The notes beneath the pieces are model-generated. The model was not told the origin of the DNA and did no database searches. It saw only the letters and a program-made list of their open reading frames with translations. The position numbers and the translations under genes are program-made. This document shows, piece by piece, positions 23,736 through 35,300 of a stretch of 64,000 nucleotides of DNA (the first letter of the stretch is position 1; every line of letters starts with the position of its first letter). Location of the stretch: assembly GCF_026212465.1 (NCBI RefSeq), contig NC_080049.1:2679960-2743959 (forward strand), given 5' to 3'. The DNA is from Amaranthus tricolor. Lineage: Eukaryota > Streptophyta > Magnoliopsida > Caryophyllales > Amaranthaceae.

Positions 23736-24757
23736 TTAAGTTCATTCAATCAATATTTTGCGGCCTACTTTGGTAAGTTGTTGTTCAGGATTATGCCTTC
23801 TAGTTCTAGTCCTTTTAGTACATTTGGTTATTAATATCTAATGGTGAAAATAGTAATAACAATTTAATGTATTTAGCTTAGAATAACTATTTTACAAAGT
23901 ATGTGATCATGCTTGTCCTAGTCTAATTATTCTTTTTCTCTACAAAATTCTTTTCGATCTATTAGTTGGAAATATGATATTAGTTGAAAATAAAAATTTA
24001 CAAAGAAAACACATATTTGAAGGTGAGAATTTCATTACCATAGAATGACATAATACACTTTACAAAAACTAAAACTAAAACTCATTTTCATTACCATTAA
24101 TTAACTTCAAACAAACACCCCATTAGAATTTACACCATTTAAAAAAACTTAAATGAGAGCTTTTTAAGTGTTAACTCTTTGGGCCAATCAAGATCTAATT
24201 ATTCTACAAGGAACATAGCTCACATCCACTGATCCACATCTGCAAAAACAAAGAATTATTTATCTGTTTCATTGAGATTGCCGTATTTTCAATTTGTTTC
24301 AGTGAGATTATCGTATTTTCTTCTCCCAATTGAGATTTCGAATTACAAAAACGTTGGTAATATTGATAATGTGACAAATATAAGATTACAAACCAGAACC
24401 AAATTACACAAAATAACCACATATCATAAATTTAACAAAATTACAAAAATGACAAGGCTGTTGTTTCCTGTGATGAAAATGCTAAGTACAAGAAAGATAA
24501 CAATACAGGGATGTAGATTCTACAAATGGGTACTGTAAAAGAATTTAGAATAATTACTCGACAAAATGGTGAAATTCACTGTACTTCAATGTTGTCGCCT
24601 TGAACGATGATCAAGCCACGTCTGCCAAACCAGTCGTCTCCTCAGCCCCCTCGTCATGGTGAGGGAGCTTCAACGAAAGTGAGGAATATAACACGATCAT
24701 AAAAGCATCAAAGATTGGATAAATATCCTTATGCGTTAATGGTGATCTTGTTTTCCG
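23736..24757. other. Intergenic region and 3' flank of DUF3537 gene A
   Basis: The first part is AT-rich with no recognised gene. The part next to 24757 should be the 3' untranslated region of gene A. A short near-duplicate (TTTCATTGAGATTGCCGTAT and TTTCAGTGAGATTATCGTAT) lies at 24267-24320. Confidence 0.4.
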
Positions 24758-27700
24758 TTAAATACCAATGGTTTTTCCAAGCAGCCATAGTACTAAAGAT
24801 AACTCAATGCCAAAAATGAGTTGGAGCCAAGTCCTATCCAACATGAATCCGTAAACTGTAATCCCAGCTCTATTGTTCTCAAAATATGTCACTGCCAAAT
24901 ACCAAATAAAAAGATAGCATTAGCTTAAATCTTTTAACAAACATGAAGCTTTGGGTAAGGCCGAAGAATCCCCTACATGTAAGGGGATTGGGATTAATCT
25001 TTTCAGTAGGTGATGAGAATTGAACCCTTGTTCGAGGATGAAAGTGAAAGCCTTTAACCCCTAGACCCATGATTCTCGTATTAAGGAATATTGATTGTAT
25101 TATTGTTTGGGTACGAATCAATTTCGCTTACCTAGAGCTTGTCGTTTCTGGAAACAGATTGAGCTGTAGGCGTAAGCAGGGAGAAATTTGGTGTTGTCAA
25201 CATCATCCTCCTCATCTCCGGCTTCATCATCATCAGATTCTCCACTTCGAGCATCGAAGAAACCAGCACCTCCTGCGTTATTGGAGTTATGGAGTACTGG
25301 TGTTTCGTTCTCAGACGTGGCACCAAAGGAGTCAATGGTTGCACAAACATGCCATTTGGCAGAAAGAGATGTGATTGCCTGAGCTTTGTGTGTTATCTTT
25401 GTAGCACTTCTCAGTATTATGGCAAGCCCAGTCATCAAAGTCATGGAGCATAGCTGCACAAATGGATCAGAAAGAATAGACTTCTTCGTAAGTGATAACC
25501 ACATTTCAAATTATCATAATCATTCAAGTTAACAAAACATATAGGGGTTTTTTGGCGAACAACCGATAGTTGGTAGCTAGCAGCTGATTACATTGGTTGA
25601 TTTGACCAGTTGATTTTGAACCCGCTGCTATAAGCAACTTGCTCAAAAACAACTTATTCATAACAATAAGCTGTTTCAACCAGCTAATTTACTAAACACT
25701 AGTATTGGATGGTTTGACTACCCAATTCTCTATTTATATCAAAATAAGCTAAAATTACCTAATATGCTATTTTGCCAAACACTCTCATAGATTCAAAGAA
25801 TCACATTTAGCACAAATATCAAATATGACTCAGATATAGCCAAATCGCGCCAAAAGTTAAGTAGCACAAAGAAAAATTGGCAAAAGAGACATACTGCAAG
25901 TTCTCCGGCTCTGAAAATGCTCATATCACCATGGTTTTTGGTAGTGTACAATAGGGATGTAAACTGGCTAGAAGTGATGAATATCAAGGCACACAAGATA
26001 AATGCACGATAACGATGACTGATGATCCTCAAGTGCCTTCTGACTCGAAGATGCTCAACCAGAACAGACCCAACATCCGAATCTACCTGGAACACTGTGG
26101 CAAAATCCTTCAACCGTAGGATCTGGAGGTAGCAGATCAATCTGAAGAGGATGCACACCAAGAAAAAGACTAATGTCCGATACAGCCATGAGATTAGCTC
26201 TAATGAGCATGCTACAATGTCACTCAAGATGATGTTACCCAAGAAAGGAATTTGAGTGGCCCCAGAAGCATACCACCAGATTTTGTAAGCACATTCAGCT
26301 ACAAAACATGGAAGAACAAAGACGGATACAATCTTCAGTGATCTCTGCATAAGCGTTAAAAGAAAAGTCGATCAACATCACGATTTTCTAAGGTAGTTTA
26401 CATTATCAAAATTTATTGCAAGTCGAGAATCATAGGTTGGTTTAGTGGACAAAAGCTATCCTTTTGATTCTTATGATAGGGGTTTAATTTTCACTGCCGA
26501 CAGCAAGGATTAATTCCCGTTGCTTGTAGGTGTAGTGGAGTCTCTAACCTTATCTGAGTAAAAAAACATTTATTGCAAATCACAAAATTCCTATAGCCTA
26601 TCACTTGGTATATTTAGCATTCTTCTCAACCAATTTCCTTAATTTTCAATGCCAAAAGTACATCACTTTCACATGAAAAAACTGGAGTTACATTTAGATA
26701 AGCCCATGACTAGTCTTAAAGGACTAAATATAGTCAAGTTGCCAAAATTTTGGTCACATAATATCAGTGTTTTGCTAGACTTTTTACCTTCATTTAGAAA
26801 GAAAGACTAGCTAATGCGAGATCGCATGAACTTGCTAGCTAGTAAAAGATATGTGATTTGTACACCACTACAATTATATGACTTAAATTTAGCCTGGACC
26901 AAATTGAGCTTAATCCAAATAACCCAAAATAATCTAACCCTACTAAGTCTAGCTAATACAAAGATCGCATGAGCATATACTTTATTTTAGTATAATTCGA
27001 TTCAAATCGAAATCGACACCACATCTACACAACTTAAATCTAAACAAACAAAATTGAGCACGATCCAAATAACCCCTTTGCCCTTTACCACCTATTGATG
27101 AATGCCACGGTTTGACTATAATAAAAAATACTCAGCAGTCAAATCAATAATCCTCAGTTTACATTTTTTTTTTTCAAACTAGCTCTTCTAAGTTTATCTG
27201 AATCGTTAAATGAGACAAATTGTTGTGGATACAACACCTAGATTAAGCTGAATTTATTTTTATTATACTCATCAAATATTATAATATGAGTATGATGTAT
27301 ACCATCAACCATGAAGTAAGAATACCCAAAGAAAAACTAACAAGTAATGTCCAGGAAGATATCTTTCTTTATAAAATTATTCTACACCTATCTAAAGCTA
27401 AATTATATAATATTTTTTGGATAAAGACCCATGACAAATCCAAAATCTAATAATCAAGCACCCATTCTTACAATGCCACATTTCTGGATCCAACAGCCAC
27501 ACACTAGTTTATTCTCCCTTTATTCTTCAGATTTTTATTGAGCCATAAATTAAAAATGAAAGAAAAAAAGAAAGAAACAAGAAACAAAAATCTTACTTAT
27601 ATATGTTATGAGAAACAAACAAGCTGTTTGCCAACTTTCACTGACCACAAGCTTCACAACAAGACTCCAGCAATTAATGCTATCAATCAACATCACTAAT

Positions 27701-29433
27701 AAAACTATGGAAATCAAATTCTTCACTATGATCAAATTACTCCTTCTGTCCCACCAAATTTGTCCCATAACATAGACATTTAGCGAGAAAACCAAAAAAA
27801 AAGATAAAATTAAATAAAATGAGTGGATAAGATGAAAATACAAGTTAACTGTCTAGATGGGATTTAAAGAAAGAACGTTAGTCCTGATTAAAAACATAAA
27901 TAACGCTAATTTGATAGGACAGACCGAAAAGGAAATCGGGGCGGGACATTGGAATTAGTAAGCAACCAAAACACTTGTCAAATTAACAGCTTTAACCTTG
28001 AAGTTTGAACTAATGATTTTCAAGTAATTATTTTGATTTCAGATGATAATACACAGGTTGGAAACTTTCCAAATCCAAACAGTATTAAGGTAAAATTTTC
28101 AATGGGTGATCCACCAAGCATACCATTTATCACCACAAGCTTTGAGTATTAAGTATTACAAGTAGATCTATTTATTTACTACACTAATCATTAAATTATA
28201 AATTTTGAAGATTGCACATTAAAATCTTCAAATCCATTACCATTAAAGGGAAATTACAACAAATCAACAAAGAAAAAAATCACACCCCTAGGAAGCATAG
28301 AAAGATATTTTAACAAAAGATTAAGGATATAATTAGAAATAAGCCCCACCCAATGAGCCTAAAAAACACAATTTTTAATGTACCACCAATTAAATCCGAG
28401 CATAGCTACGTCTACCTTTCAGATCAACTAAGTTTTTTCATTAAACCCATATCCCATCAAATTGTAATTAAGCAAAAGAGTGGTAATTAGACCCTTAAGC
28501 TAGTAAATTAATCACAAACCACCTAATTGAATCAATATTCCAAAAACCCAAAAGCAGGGTGTATGATATAAGATCAAACAGTCTAATTTATAAAAATTAG
28601 AAGTGCAATTTAATGAATTAATCGAAACCCATATGTGAACACACACTAATTAAGCAAAAGAGTGATAATTAAACCCTTAAACTAGTAAATTAATCACAAA
28701 TCACCCATTAAATCAACATTCTAAAAACCCCTCAAAAACAGGGCACATGAACATGATATAAGATCAAACAGTCCAATTACTACAACTAAAAGTGCAATTT
28801 TATGAATCAATCAAAACCCATGTCTCATCAATTGAGTTTAAGACCAAATCTTTGATCCTTATACTATAGAATTGTTCATAAAGTCACCTAATTAACAAAG
28901 CAACAAGTATGGAAAATGAGCTTAAGCAGCCAAATATCAAAATCAAATCCATAAAAGCACAATTAACGAAAAAAAAACATTAAAAAGCAATTATGAATTT
29001 AGAAACGTACATTGAGCTGATTTGTGTAATTACGTCGAACAGAATCACTCTCATCAACAAGTTTATCAAAAAACAAAAATCTTCTCAATCCATATTTCTT
29101 CAAAAAATGAGTCAAACAAAGAAAGGACAATGTTGCAATGCCGGATAGAGAAATTTGCACAAGTGAATCATAAGGTCGGCTATGTTTGGCATCACAAGAG
29201 GGACAAGCAAGGTAAAAATGGGAAAAGGCAGGGACAATAATTGTAAAAACGAGAAAAACAAACCAAGAGAGAAATGTAGTGTAAAAATTAGATTGATCAA
29301 CACACATCCAAAGAAGGTAAGAACGAAAAGTGTGTAATTCATCATGAGCATGTGAAAGAAGACGATTGAATGATTTTGGTGGGTTTCTTGATCTGGATAT
29401 CATGGGTTCTCTTGGTGTATTATCATCCCCCAT
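24758..29433 (-). CDS. DUF3537 membrane protein, copy A
   Basis: Four exons, 29433-29011, 26344-25895, 25453-25132 and 24891-24758, join in frame (phases 0, 0, 1) to give 442 residues. The family is the plant DUF3537 group, annotated as extracellular ligand-gated channel-like, to which Arabidopsis At4g22270 (MRB1) belongs. Seen in order: SHAHDELHTFRSYLLWMCV (27-45), membrane segments near 53-76 and 91-110, KYGLRRFLFFDKL (113-125), AECAYKIWWYASGA, a segment at 187-213, and HLRVRRHLRIISHRYR (239-254). Then come a segment to about 275, LCSMT at the exon 3 start, an acidic loop (362-375), SSICFQKRQAL and NNRAGIT, then a last helix ending in LGKTIGI. The biochemical role is not known. Introns hold SINEs and MITEs; intron 1 has a tandem repeat next to its donor. 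All borders are GT..AG. Confidence 0.95.
24940..25083 (-). repeat. tRNA-derived SINE, copy a (gene A intron 3)
   Basis: Read on the minus strand it begins GAGAATCATGGGTCTAGGGG, with an A-box-like region (25050-25067) and a B-box GGTTCAATTCTC at 25026-25015, followed by a tail. The head matches copies at 26425-26580 and 46687-46800. It lies between exons 3 and 4 of gene A. Confidence 0.65.
25544..25791. mobile_element. MITE in gene A intron 2 (GTGTTTGGCAAA family)
   Basis: The left end GGGGTTTTTTGGCGAAC pairs with the right end TTTGCCAAACACTC. The interior (GCAGCTGATT, AACAATAAGCTGTTTCAACC, AGCTAATTTACTAAAC) recurs at about 48600-48870, 49780-50010 and 50040-50280, and in halves around the Copia element. 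The 3' edge comes within about 100 bp of exon 2. Confidence 0.65.
26425..26580 (+). repeat. tRNA-derived SINE, copy b (gene A intron 1)
   Basis: It starts GAGAATCATAGGTTGG, with A box TTGGTTTAGTGG (26437-26448) and B box GGTTTAATTTTC (about 26481-26492), then a tail with TTGCTTGTAGG and AAAAAAAC. Copy c at 46687 shares head and tail. Confidence 0.65.
27735..27960. mobile_element. Stowaway-like MITE in gene A intron 1
   Basis: The left end TTACTCCTTCTGTCCCACCA is a typical Stowaway start, and the right side contains GGACAGACCGAAAAGG and GGGGCGGGACA in complementary style. The boundaries are approximate. Confidence 0.45.
28430..28900. repeat. About 182-bp tandem repeat in intron 1 of gene A
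   Basis: AGCAAAAGAGTGGTAATTAG at 28471 and AGCAAAAGAGTGATAATTAA at 28653 start two copies that match over AAATTAATCACAAA, ATATAAGATCAAACAGTC and AAGTGCAATTT. A third, decayed copy follows. The array ends about 110 bp from the exon 1 splice donor. Confidence 0.8.
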
Positions 29434-29550
29434 TTTCGTATTTTGGAGGGGTTAAGTTTAATGATGAAGAAAGGAGATTTGAAGGGGAAAGGAAGAGATG
29501 ATGTGGTGTGGGGAATGTGTGTATGATCAATCATGGGTTTGTATTGGATG

Positions 29551-29561
29551 CTTATATAATA
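29551..29561 (-). promoter_or_regulatory. TATA box of DUF3537 gene A
   Basis: On the minus strand this reads TTATATAAG, about 120 bp upstream of the ATG, with a CT-rich leader between. Spacing and sequence fit a plant TATA element. Confidence 0.6.
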
Positions 29562-29579
29562 AAGAATCAATTGCAAATT

Positions 29580-30265
29580 AGAGCTTTTCTTTTTTTAACT
29601 GAATTCGGAAAAATATTATCATAAATTAAGTTCAGTCAAGGTTTGAAATCTTAGAGGAAAGGAACCATATAAATCTTTTTATTGGCCCGTATCCCATCTA
29701 ATAATAGAATGGGCTAACGAATTGTCATGTCTCTTAACAAAACTACGATAAAATCTAGAAAAATTGTTACTTAAAAGCAAAATATGATCATAAACAAGAT
29801 GAAGGGGAGAAGAGCCTTCGACATTGGTATCCACTGCTAATATCACACTTAAAGAATCTTGAAAATAATCTTGAAAATTAATTTTTCTATATCAATATAT
29901 TATTCTCTTTTATTATGAAAGTAATATTGGAAATAATATTGGAAAATAATACTAGTTTACAAATTTAGTCATGTTTCATTTTGTCATATTAAGAAGTTTT
30001 TCTCTTTTATCAAGATAAGTACTTTGGAAATAATACTACTTACCAAATCTAATGCACGTTAAATTGTACTATATTAGGAAATGATTTTCACTACAAATTC
30101 ACCTATCACGTCAATATAAAAATGAGCGGGAAAATTTTCGCTGAGAGTCCGACACATGTCAGTCTTGTTTCTTCATTAGTAGTTTTTATAGAAACCAATT
30201 ACACGACCAATCTAATATTTAATGAATTGTTCAAATTTATTGGTGAAAGTGTTTCTCGGTCCATA
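29580..30265. other. Upstream flank of gene A
   Basis: No gene was recognised. It is AT-rich with a few repeated words (GGAAATAATA near 29930-30040). Confidence 0.35.
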
Positions 30266-30560
30266 GTCTATACTATTCACTAATGATATTGTGCTAGTAG
30301 TGGAAACTAGTAAACATCGTCAATCGAAACACAATATTTATGATGCAATTTTAGTGGGAAAGAGCAAGTATGAGAACATCAAGTGATCGCTAGAGAACCT
30401 TTTGTGTACAAACGACCAAGTTTAAATATTATTTGTATTTTAGAGTAAGGGAGAGATTGATGAAAATGTAATGCTTCAAATTCAAGATGGATGGCTTAAA
30501 TGAAGAGCACTGGCTAGAATAAAAGGTAAAAGTAGATTGAGATGATGCGGGCATATATAA
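30266..30560 (+). mobile_element. Decayed LINE reverse-transcriptase fragment
   Basis: Conceptual translation gives FTNDIVLVVETS, a worn form of the FADDIVL catalytic box of L1-type plant LINEs. It is followed downstream by a GEIDENVMLQIQDGWLK stretch that matches the usual order in these proteins. Stops and frame changes are present. Confidence 0.65.
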
Positions 30561-30639
30561 AGAAAAATCTCATATACACTTGTGAGAAGGATGATATAAG
30601 GTCTTGATAAGGAATATAAGTTGTTAAAAATGTTGAAGT

Positions 30640-31050
30640 CATATCAAGAAATTCCTACTTGATAGATATGCTTACAAAGTCACTCCCTACCACAAAAATT
30701 GATCATTGCTTGGAATTAGTGGGTCTTTATACATACTAAGAACATATTACAAGAAGACCGTAAAATATGTTCCATGGAGATTGTTTGTTGATCACCCAAA
30801 TTGTTTAGCCCAATTAAATTAAGTAGGCTTGATATTAGCCTACCATAATAAAACATCTTATAAGTTGACCAGACATTTCATTAAAAAGCAAGAAAATTCT
30901 TATCAATGTGAGGTGGAGATTGCTAGAAAAATCTCAATACTTGTACATCTAATTTAATTGACAGAAGAGTTTTATAAATATGAGTTAATATATACACCAA
31001 GTTTCTAATTGTATGATTGCTAATCCTTATCATCTTGGCAAAAGAAATAC
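30640..31050 (+). mobile_element. 3' end remnant of a Copia retrotransposon
   Basis: The frame near 30650-30725 reads DMLTKSLPTTKIDHCLELVG, the usual C-terminus of Copia RNase H. About 200 bp later GTGAGGTGGAGATTGC is a polypurine tract adjoining a TG-starting LTR-like sequence at about 30930. The remainder is missing. Confidence 0.6.
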
Positions 31051-32380
31051 TTTGTTTCTAATCAACTTTTTTTTTTAAATATGTTTTTAATCAATCTATG
31101 CTTTTGTATACGTTTTTTTTTTTATTAATTTATAAAATAAATTATGACATATTAGTGAAATAAATATAATATATATTTATTAAAAAATATTTTGTGAATG
31201 AAATTTAAAATTTGTTTCAATGTATAGTTGAGATTAAAATAAGGTAATAGAGTTTATTTTCAATTAAGAAAATAATGTATAATGATTAAAAAAATTTAAA
31301 ATATAAAATTAATTTAAATTGATGAGATGAAAAAAAATAGTGTTTTTATAATTATTTATGAGTGAGTACATTACGTGTTTTTCAGCAAAAAATGATCTAA
31401 ATTTCATACTTAACATTTAGATTAAAAGAAAGTGAAAAAAAAAATAAGAAAAAAAATTCAAAATAGAAATTAATTTAAATTAAGTGATATAAAAGAAATA
31501 GTTTTTCAATACAATTATGTGCCTTTAACCCACTTAAAAAAAAAAATTGATGTACCTTTCAGACAAGGATGGTTCAATTTTACCCATATTAACACATGTG
31601 AAATGACACAAATTAATATATTTTTTAATCATATAGTAATATAAAAATGTTAGAAATTTAAAATTTAATATATTTAATTAAATAAAAAAGTAATGTATTC
31701 GATAAACATTCTTAATAAAATCAGTATAATTTTTGTTTTAAAAAAGTCATGTATTCGATAAATTACTTGTATTAATCTTTAAAATAATACTTTTATATAT
31801 TTCGTACTGTGCATTGTACGAATTTCTATACTAATTTTCTATAGATTATTCATCTAATTGCCATAATTTAACCAAGTTTGTGCTCTCAAGAATTTTAATT
31901 CAGCACCCAATTTGGAGAAAACTTATCAAGTATTAAAGCAAAATCGAAAATAAAAACTAAAAGTTGACAAAAGAAACCAGAAACAATGCTGCAATATACA
32001 CAAACATAACTCATTAGATTACAACACATAATCATATCACAAACATACACTATTACACTTGAGATGATTTTTACAGCCTTCAGATAAATCACACACTTGT
32101 ATAGGACTAGTAAGGTCTAACGTATTACAATTATCAACAAAATGGCATAGCTCACTATACGATATATAACAGCTATCGAACAAAATGGTGAAGCTCTCTT
32201 CGCTTAGCCGGAAGGCCAAACCGATTGACACTAAAACTCGGTTTTTTCTTTTACAAAGCAGCCTTGATGCACAAAAATCACTCGATATGAATGAAAGACA
32301 CGAAAAGAGCGAGCTTCACAAAAAATAAGGGCGAGTTAGAGTGCATCCGAAGCTCTGATGACTCGAGTTTGATACATAGA
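31051..32380. other. AT-rich spacer between DUF3537 genes A and B
   Basis: No gene was recognised. The stretch from 31900 to 32380 probably includes the 3' untranslated region of gene B. Confidence 0.4.
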
Positions 32381-35300
32381 TCATGCAATAGTGATAGTTT
32401 GTTTGAGCAACCAGAGTACTAAGGATAACTCGACACCGAAAATGAGTTGGAGCCACGTTCTATCCAACATAAATCCGTACAATGTAATCCCAGCTCTGTT
32501 TTTCTCAAAGTATGTCACTGTAAGAGCAATAAGATTTAGTATATGTTCTAATTTATGATCAATCAGTTTATACAGCATGTACACTACGAGCTATTTTAGG
32601 GAGCTTACCGAGAGCATGTCGTTTCTGGAAGGAGATTGAGCTGTTGGTATAAGCCGGGAGAAACTTTGTGTTGTCGACATCATCTTCTTCGTCCCCAGCA
32701 TCGTCAGCATCTGAATCTCCACTCCTAGCATCAAAACTCCCTGAATTACCGATGTTTTGAGCTCCAGGTAATTCAGTCTCGGAGGTGATGAAGGAGTCGA
32801 TGGTTGCACACACATGCCATTTAGCAGAAAGAGCGGTGATTGCCAGCGCCTTATGTGTGATCTTTGTGGCACTTCTCAGTATTATCATGAGTCCTGCCAG
32901 TAGAGTCACCGAGCAGAGCTGCAAAGGATGAAAAAAAAAACTAATGATTCTTGTAGTAGATTTCTTTCTTTTTAACTCTTATTACCAAAATTACAGCTCA
33001 ATTTGGAACCACACATTACAATACCCCAACGTCCGTCATTAAGTGGCTCCTACCTAAGTAGAGTTTGAGATATCTGATGAACGCGACCTTGACCTCGTTA
33101 ATGATAACAAAGCTGTCGTTTTCAATTGACTCTTGGTAGCAAATATCCTCATCAACATTATATAATGTCAAGAAACCAACTCAACCAAAAGCTTTACGCT
33201 GATGGTTGAGGCTCTAGGATATGCTATATACTCTAACACGCCCCCTCACACAAGAGCCCTTGGGCCAAAAGTGTGGACATAAGTCCTCTTCATACTTGAC
33301 TTAAACATTCCACTTTGAAATGAGGGGTGGATGAGATTCAAACCCGTGACTTTCCGTCACGTAGGCTTTCGATACTATGTCAAGGAACCAACTCAACCAA
33401 AAGCTTAAGATAATGGTTGAAGGCCCAGGATATGTTATATACTCTAACAAGACCCAAATAAAAAGTGCATCTGATTTAATCAGCCAATTTAATATAGCCC
33501 ATTATCATTCGAACCAAAGAGCAACAAATCCGTAAAGATGTAAAAATGTGTGTAATTTTCTTAGGAAGATTATGAAAAGAGAGACATACAGCGAGTTCTC
33601 CGGCCCTGAAAATGCTCACATCAGCATTAGGTTTGGTAGTCAACAGAAGAAAAGTAAGTTGGCTTAAGGTGATTAATATCAAGGCACATAGAATAAAAGC
33701 ACGATAACGATGGCTTATGATCCTTAAGTGCCTTCTAATGCGAAGGTGCTCAACGAGAATGGAAGCCACATCCGAATCTACCTCAAACACCGATGCAAAG
33801 TCCTTCAGTCGTAGGATTTGGAGGTAACATATCAGACGGAAGAGGATGCAAACCAGAAAAAAGATCAAGGTCCGATAAATCCACGAGATTAGCTCCAACG
33901 AACACGCTACAATGTTACTCAATATGGCGTTGCCCAAGAACGGAATTTGGGAGGCCCCAGAAGCATACCACCAGACTTTATAGGTGCATTCAGCTACAAA
34001 ACATGGGAGGACAAAGACACACAATATGTTCAGTGATCTCTGCATGAACCGAAAAGACAAACGTTGAATCATTGTCACTTTTATTCTTAGATCAAGTATC
34101 AATGTCATCACAACTCGAAGAAACACACCAATACCAAGGGATTAGCTGCCTTATCACTTGCATCTATATTCTAAATTAATGCTTCATATCCATGTTAAAC
34201 CTGTATCAGATATATGCCTAGTTAAATGGAACGTGAAACATGGAACATAGCCATGTTCTGCTATCCTGGAATGTCTGTCCCCAATCACCAAGAAACGCAG
34301 CCTATATCGCTTAGGGTGACGCCCCAATGTAGAAGACCTATTTTAAGAGGTATTTTGGCCTTGATTTACAAATTAAACAAAAAAGGGGGAAAAAACGACA
34401 TAAAATCTAGAAAACTAAAAATATTCCACTCAAAAACAATTTGTTTTCAAATAATTTTTATACATAATGTTTCTCGTATCCAAACGTTCTTGAGTCAATC
34501 AAAGTTGCGTTTCTTGTTTACGTTCTCCGTTCCAAACCAAATGTCGTTCCAGGTAACAATGGATATATGTATGAGTTCGGTCTAAGTTTTATTCAATTTT
34601 CTAAGTGATAGCTCAAAAGAAGTCAATAGAAATATTGAAGATCACTTATCTTAACAAAGTATAAAAATTTGATGGTCTTCAACAAGACATTGTTCTTTCA
34701 AGTAAAGCATGGAAGCTAGCCTAAGGCAATACTCGACTGCTTTTGTGTCGAAAACTTTCAAAGGCACATACAATCTAGAATCCGAATTCCATAACCTAGG
34801 GCACAATCTAGGTAGTTTGTAGGAGATGCTTGTTTTTATAGTGGTAACCTAATCAATTTTTAGTATGCAAGCAGCAAATTAGGCCCTTTTGTCTTGCTAT
34901 GTAGATTTTTGATTGACTTGGAGGACCTAATAATTTAGGGAGTTCCAAATAAGACTACTAGACTACTAAATGACTAATCTAACTCTTATTCATCCAATGT
35001 ACCAAGCTCCTTATTACATGAATGATCCTCTTTTACTTTCTAGATTACATGTTCTATAATAGTAAGAAATACTAAAACCTAAAAGGATTTTTCCTACTAT
35101 ATAAAGTCCTAACAACAACAATGAAGTAAAAGATAACCCAAAATATGATCATTCCTAACAAAACCTCACAATTGAATCAATCAACAAACTTAAAGCAATG
35201 GATCAAATGCAGCAACATTTTTCACCCAATTAGAACCCATCAACTAATTATAAAGATCATAAACTAAAAAAGAAATTACTTTAAACCAAACAAAAGATCA

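Noticed and set aside
24940..25083. Functional tRNA gene
   Set aside because: Only promoter-box-like sequence is present; no cloverleaf with a proper acceptor stem could be drawn.
25069..25382. Plus-strand open frames opposite exon 3 of gene A
   Set aside because: The minus strand encodes a conserved DUF3537 exon here; these are shadow frames.
29022..29240. Plus-strand 72-codon frame
   Set aside because: It is antisense to exon 1 of gene A.
33793..34047. Plus-strand 84-codon frame
   Set aside because: It lies antisense to exon 2 of gene B, which is well conserved.
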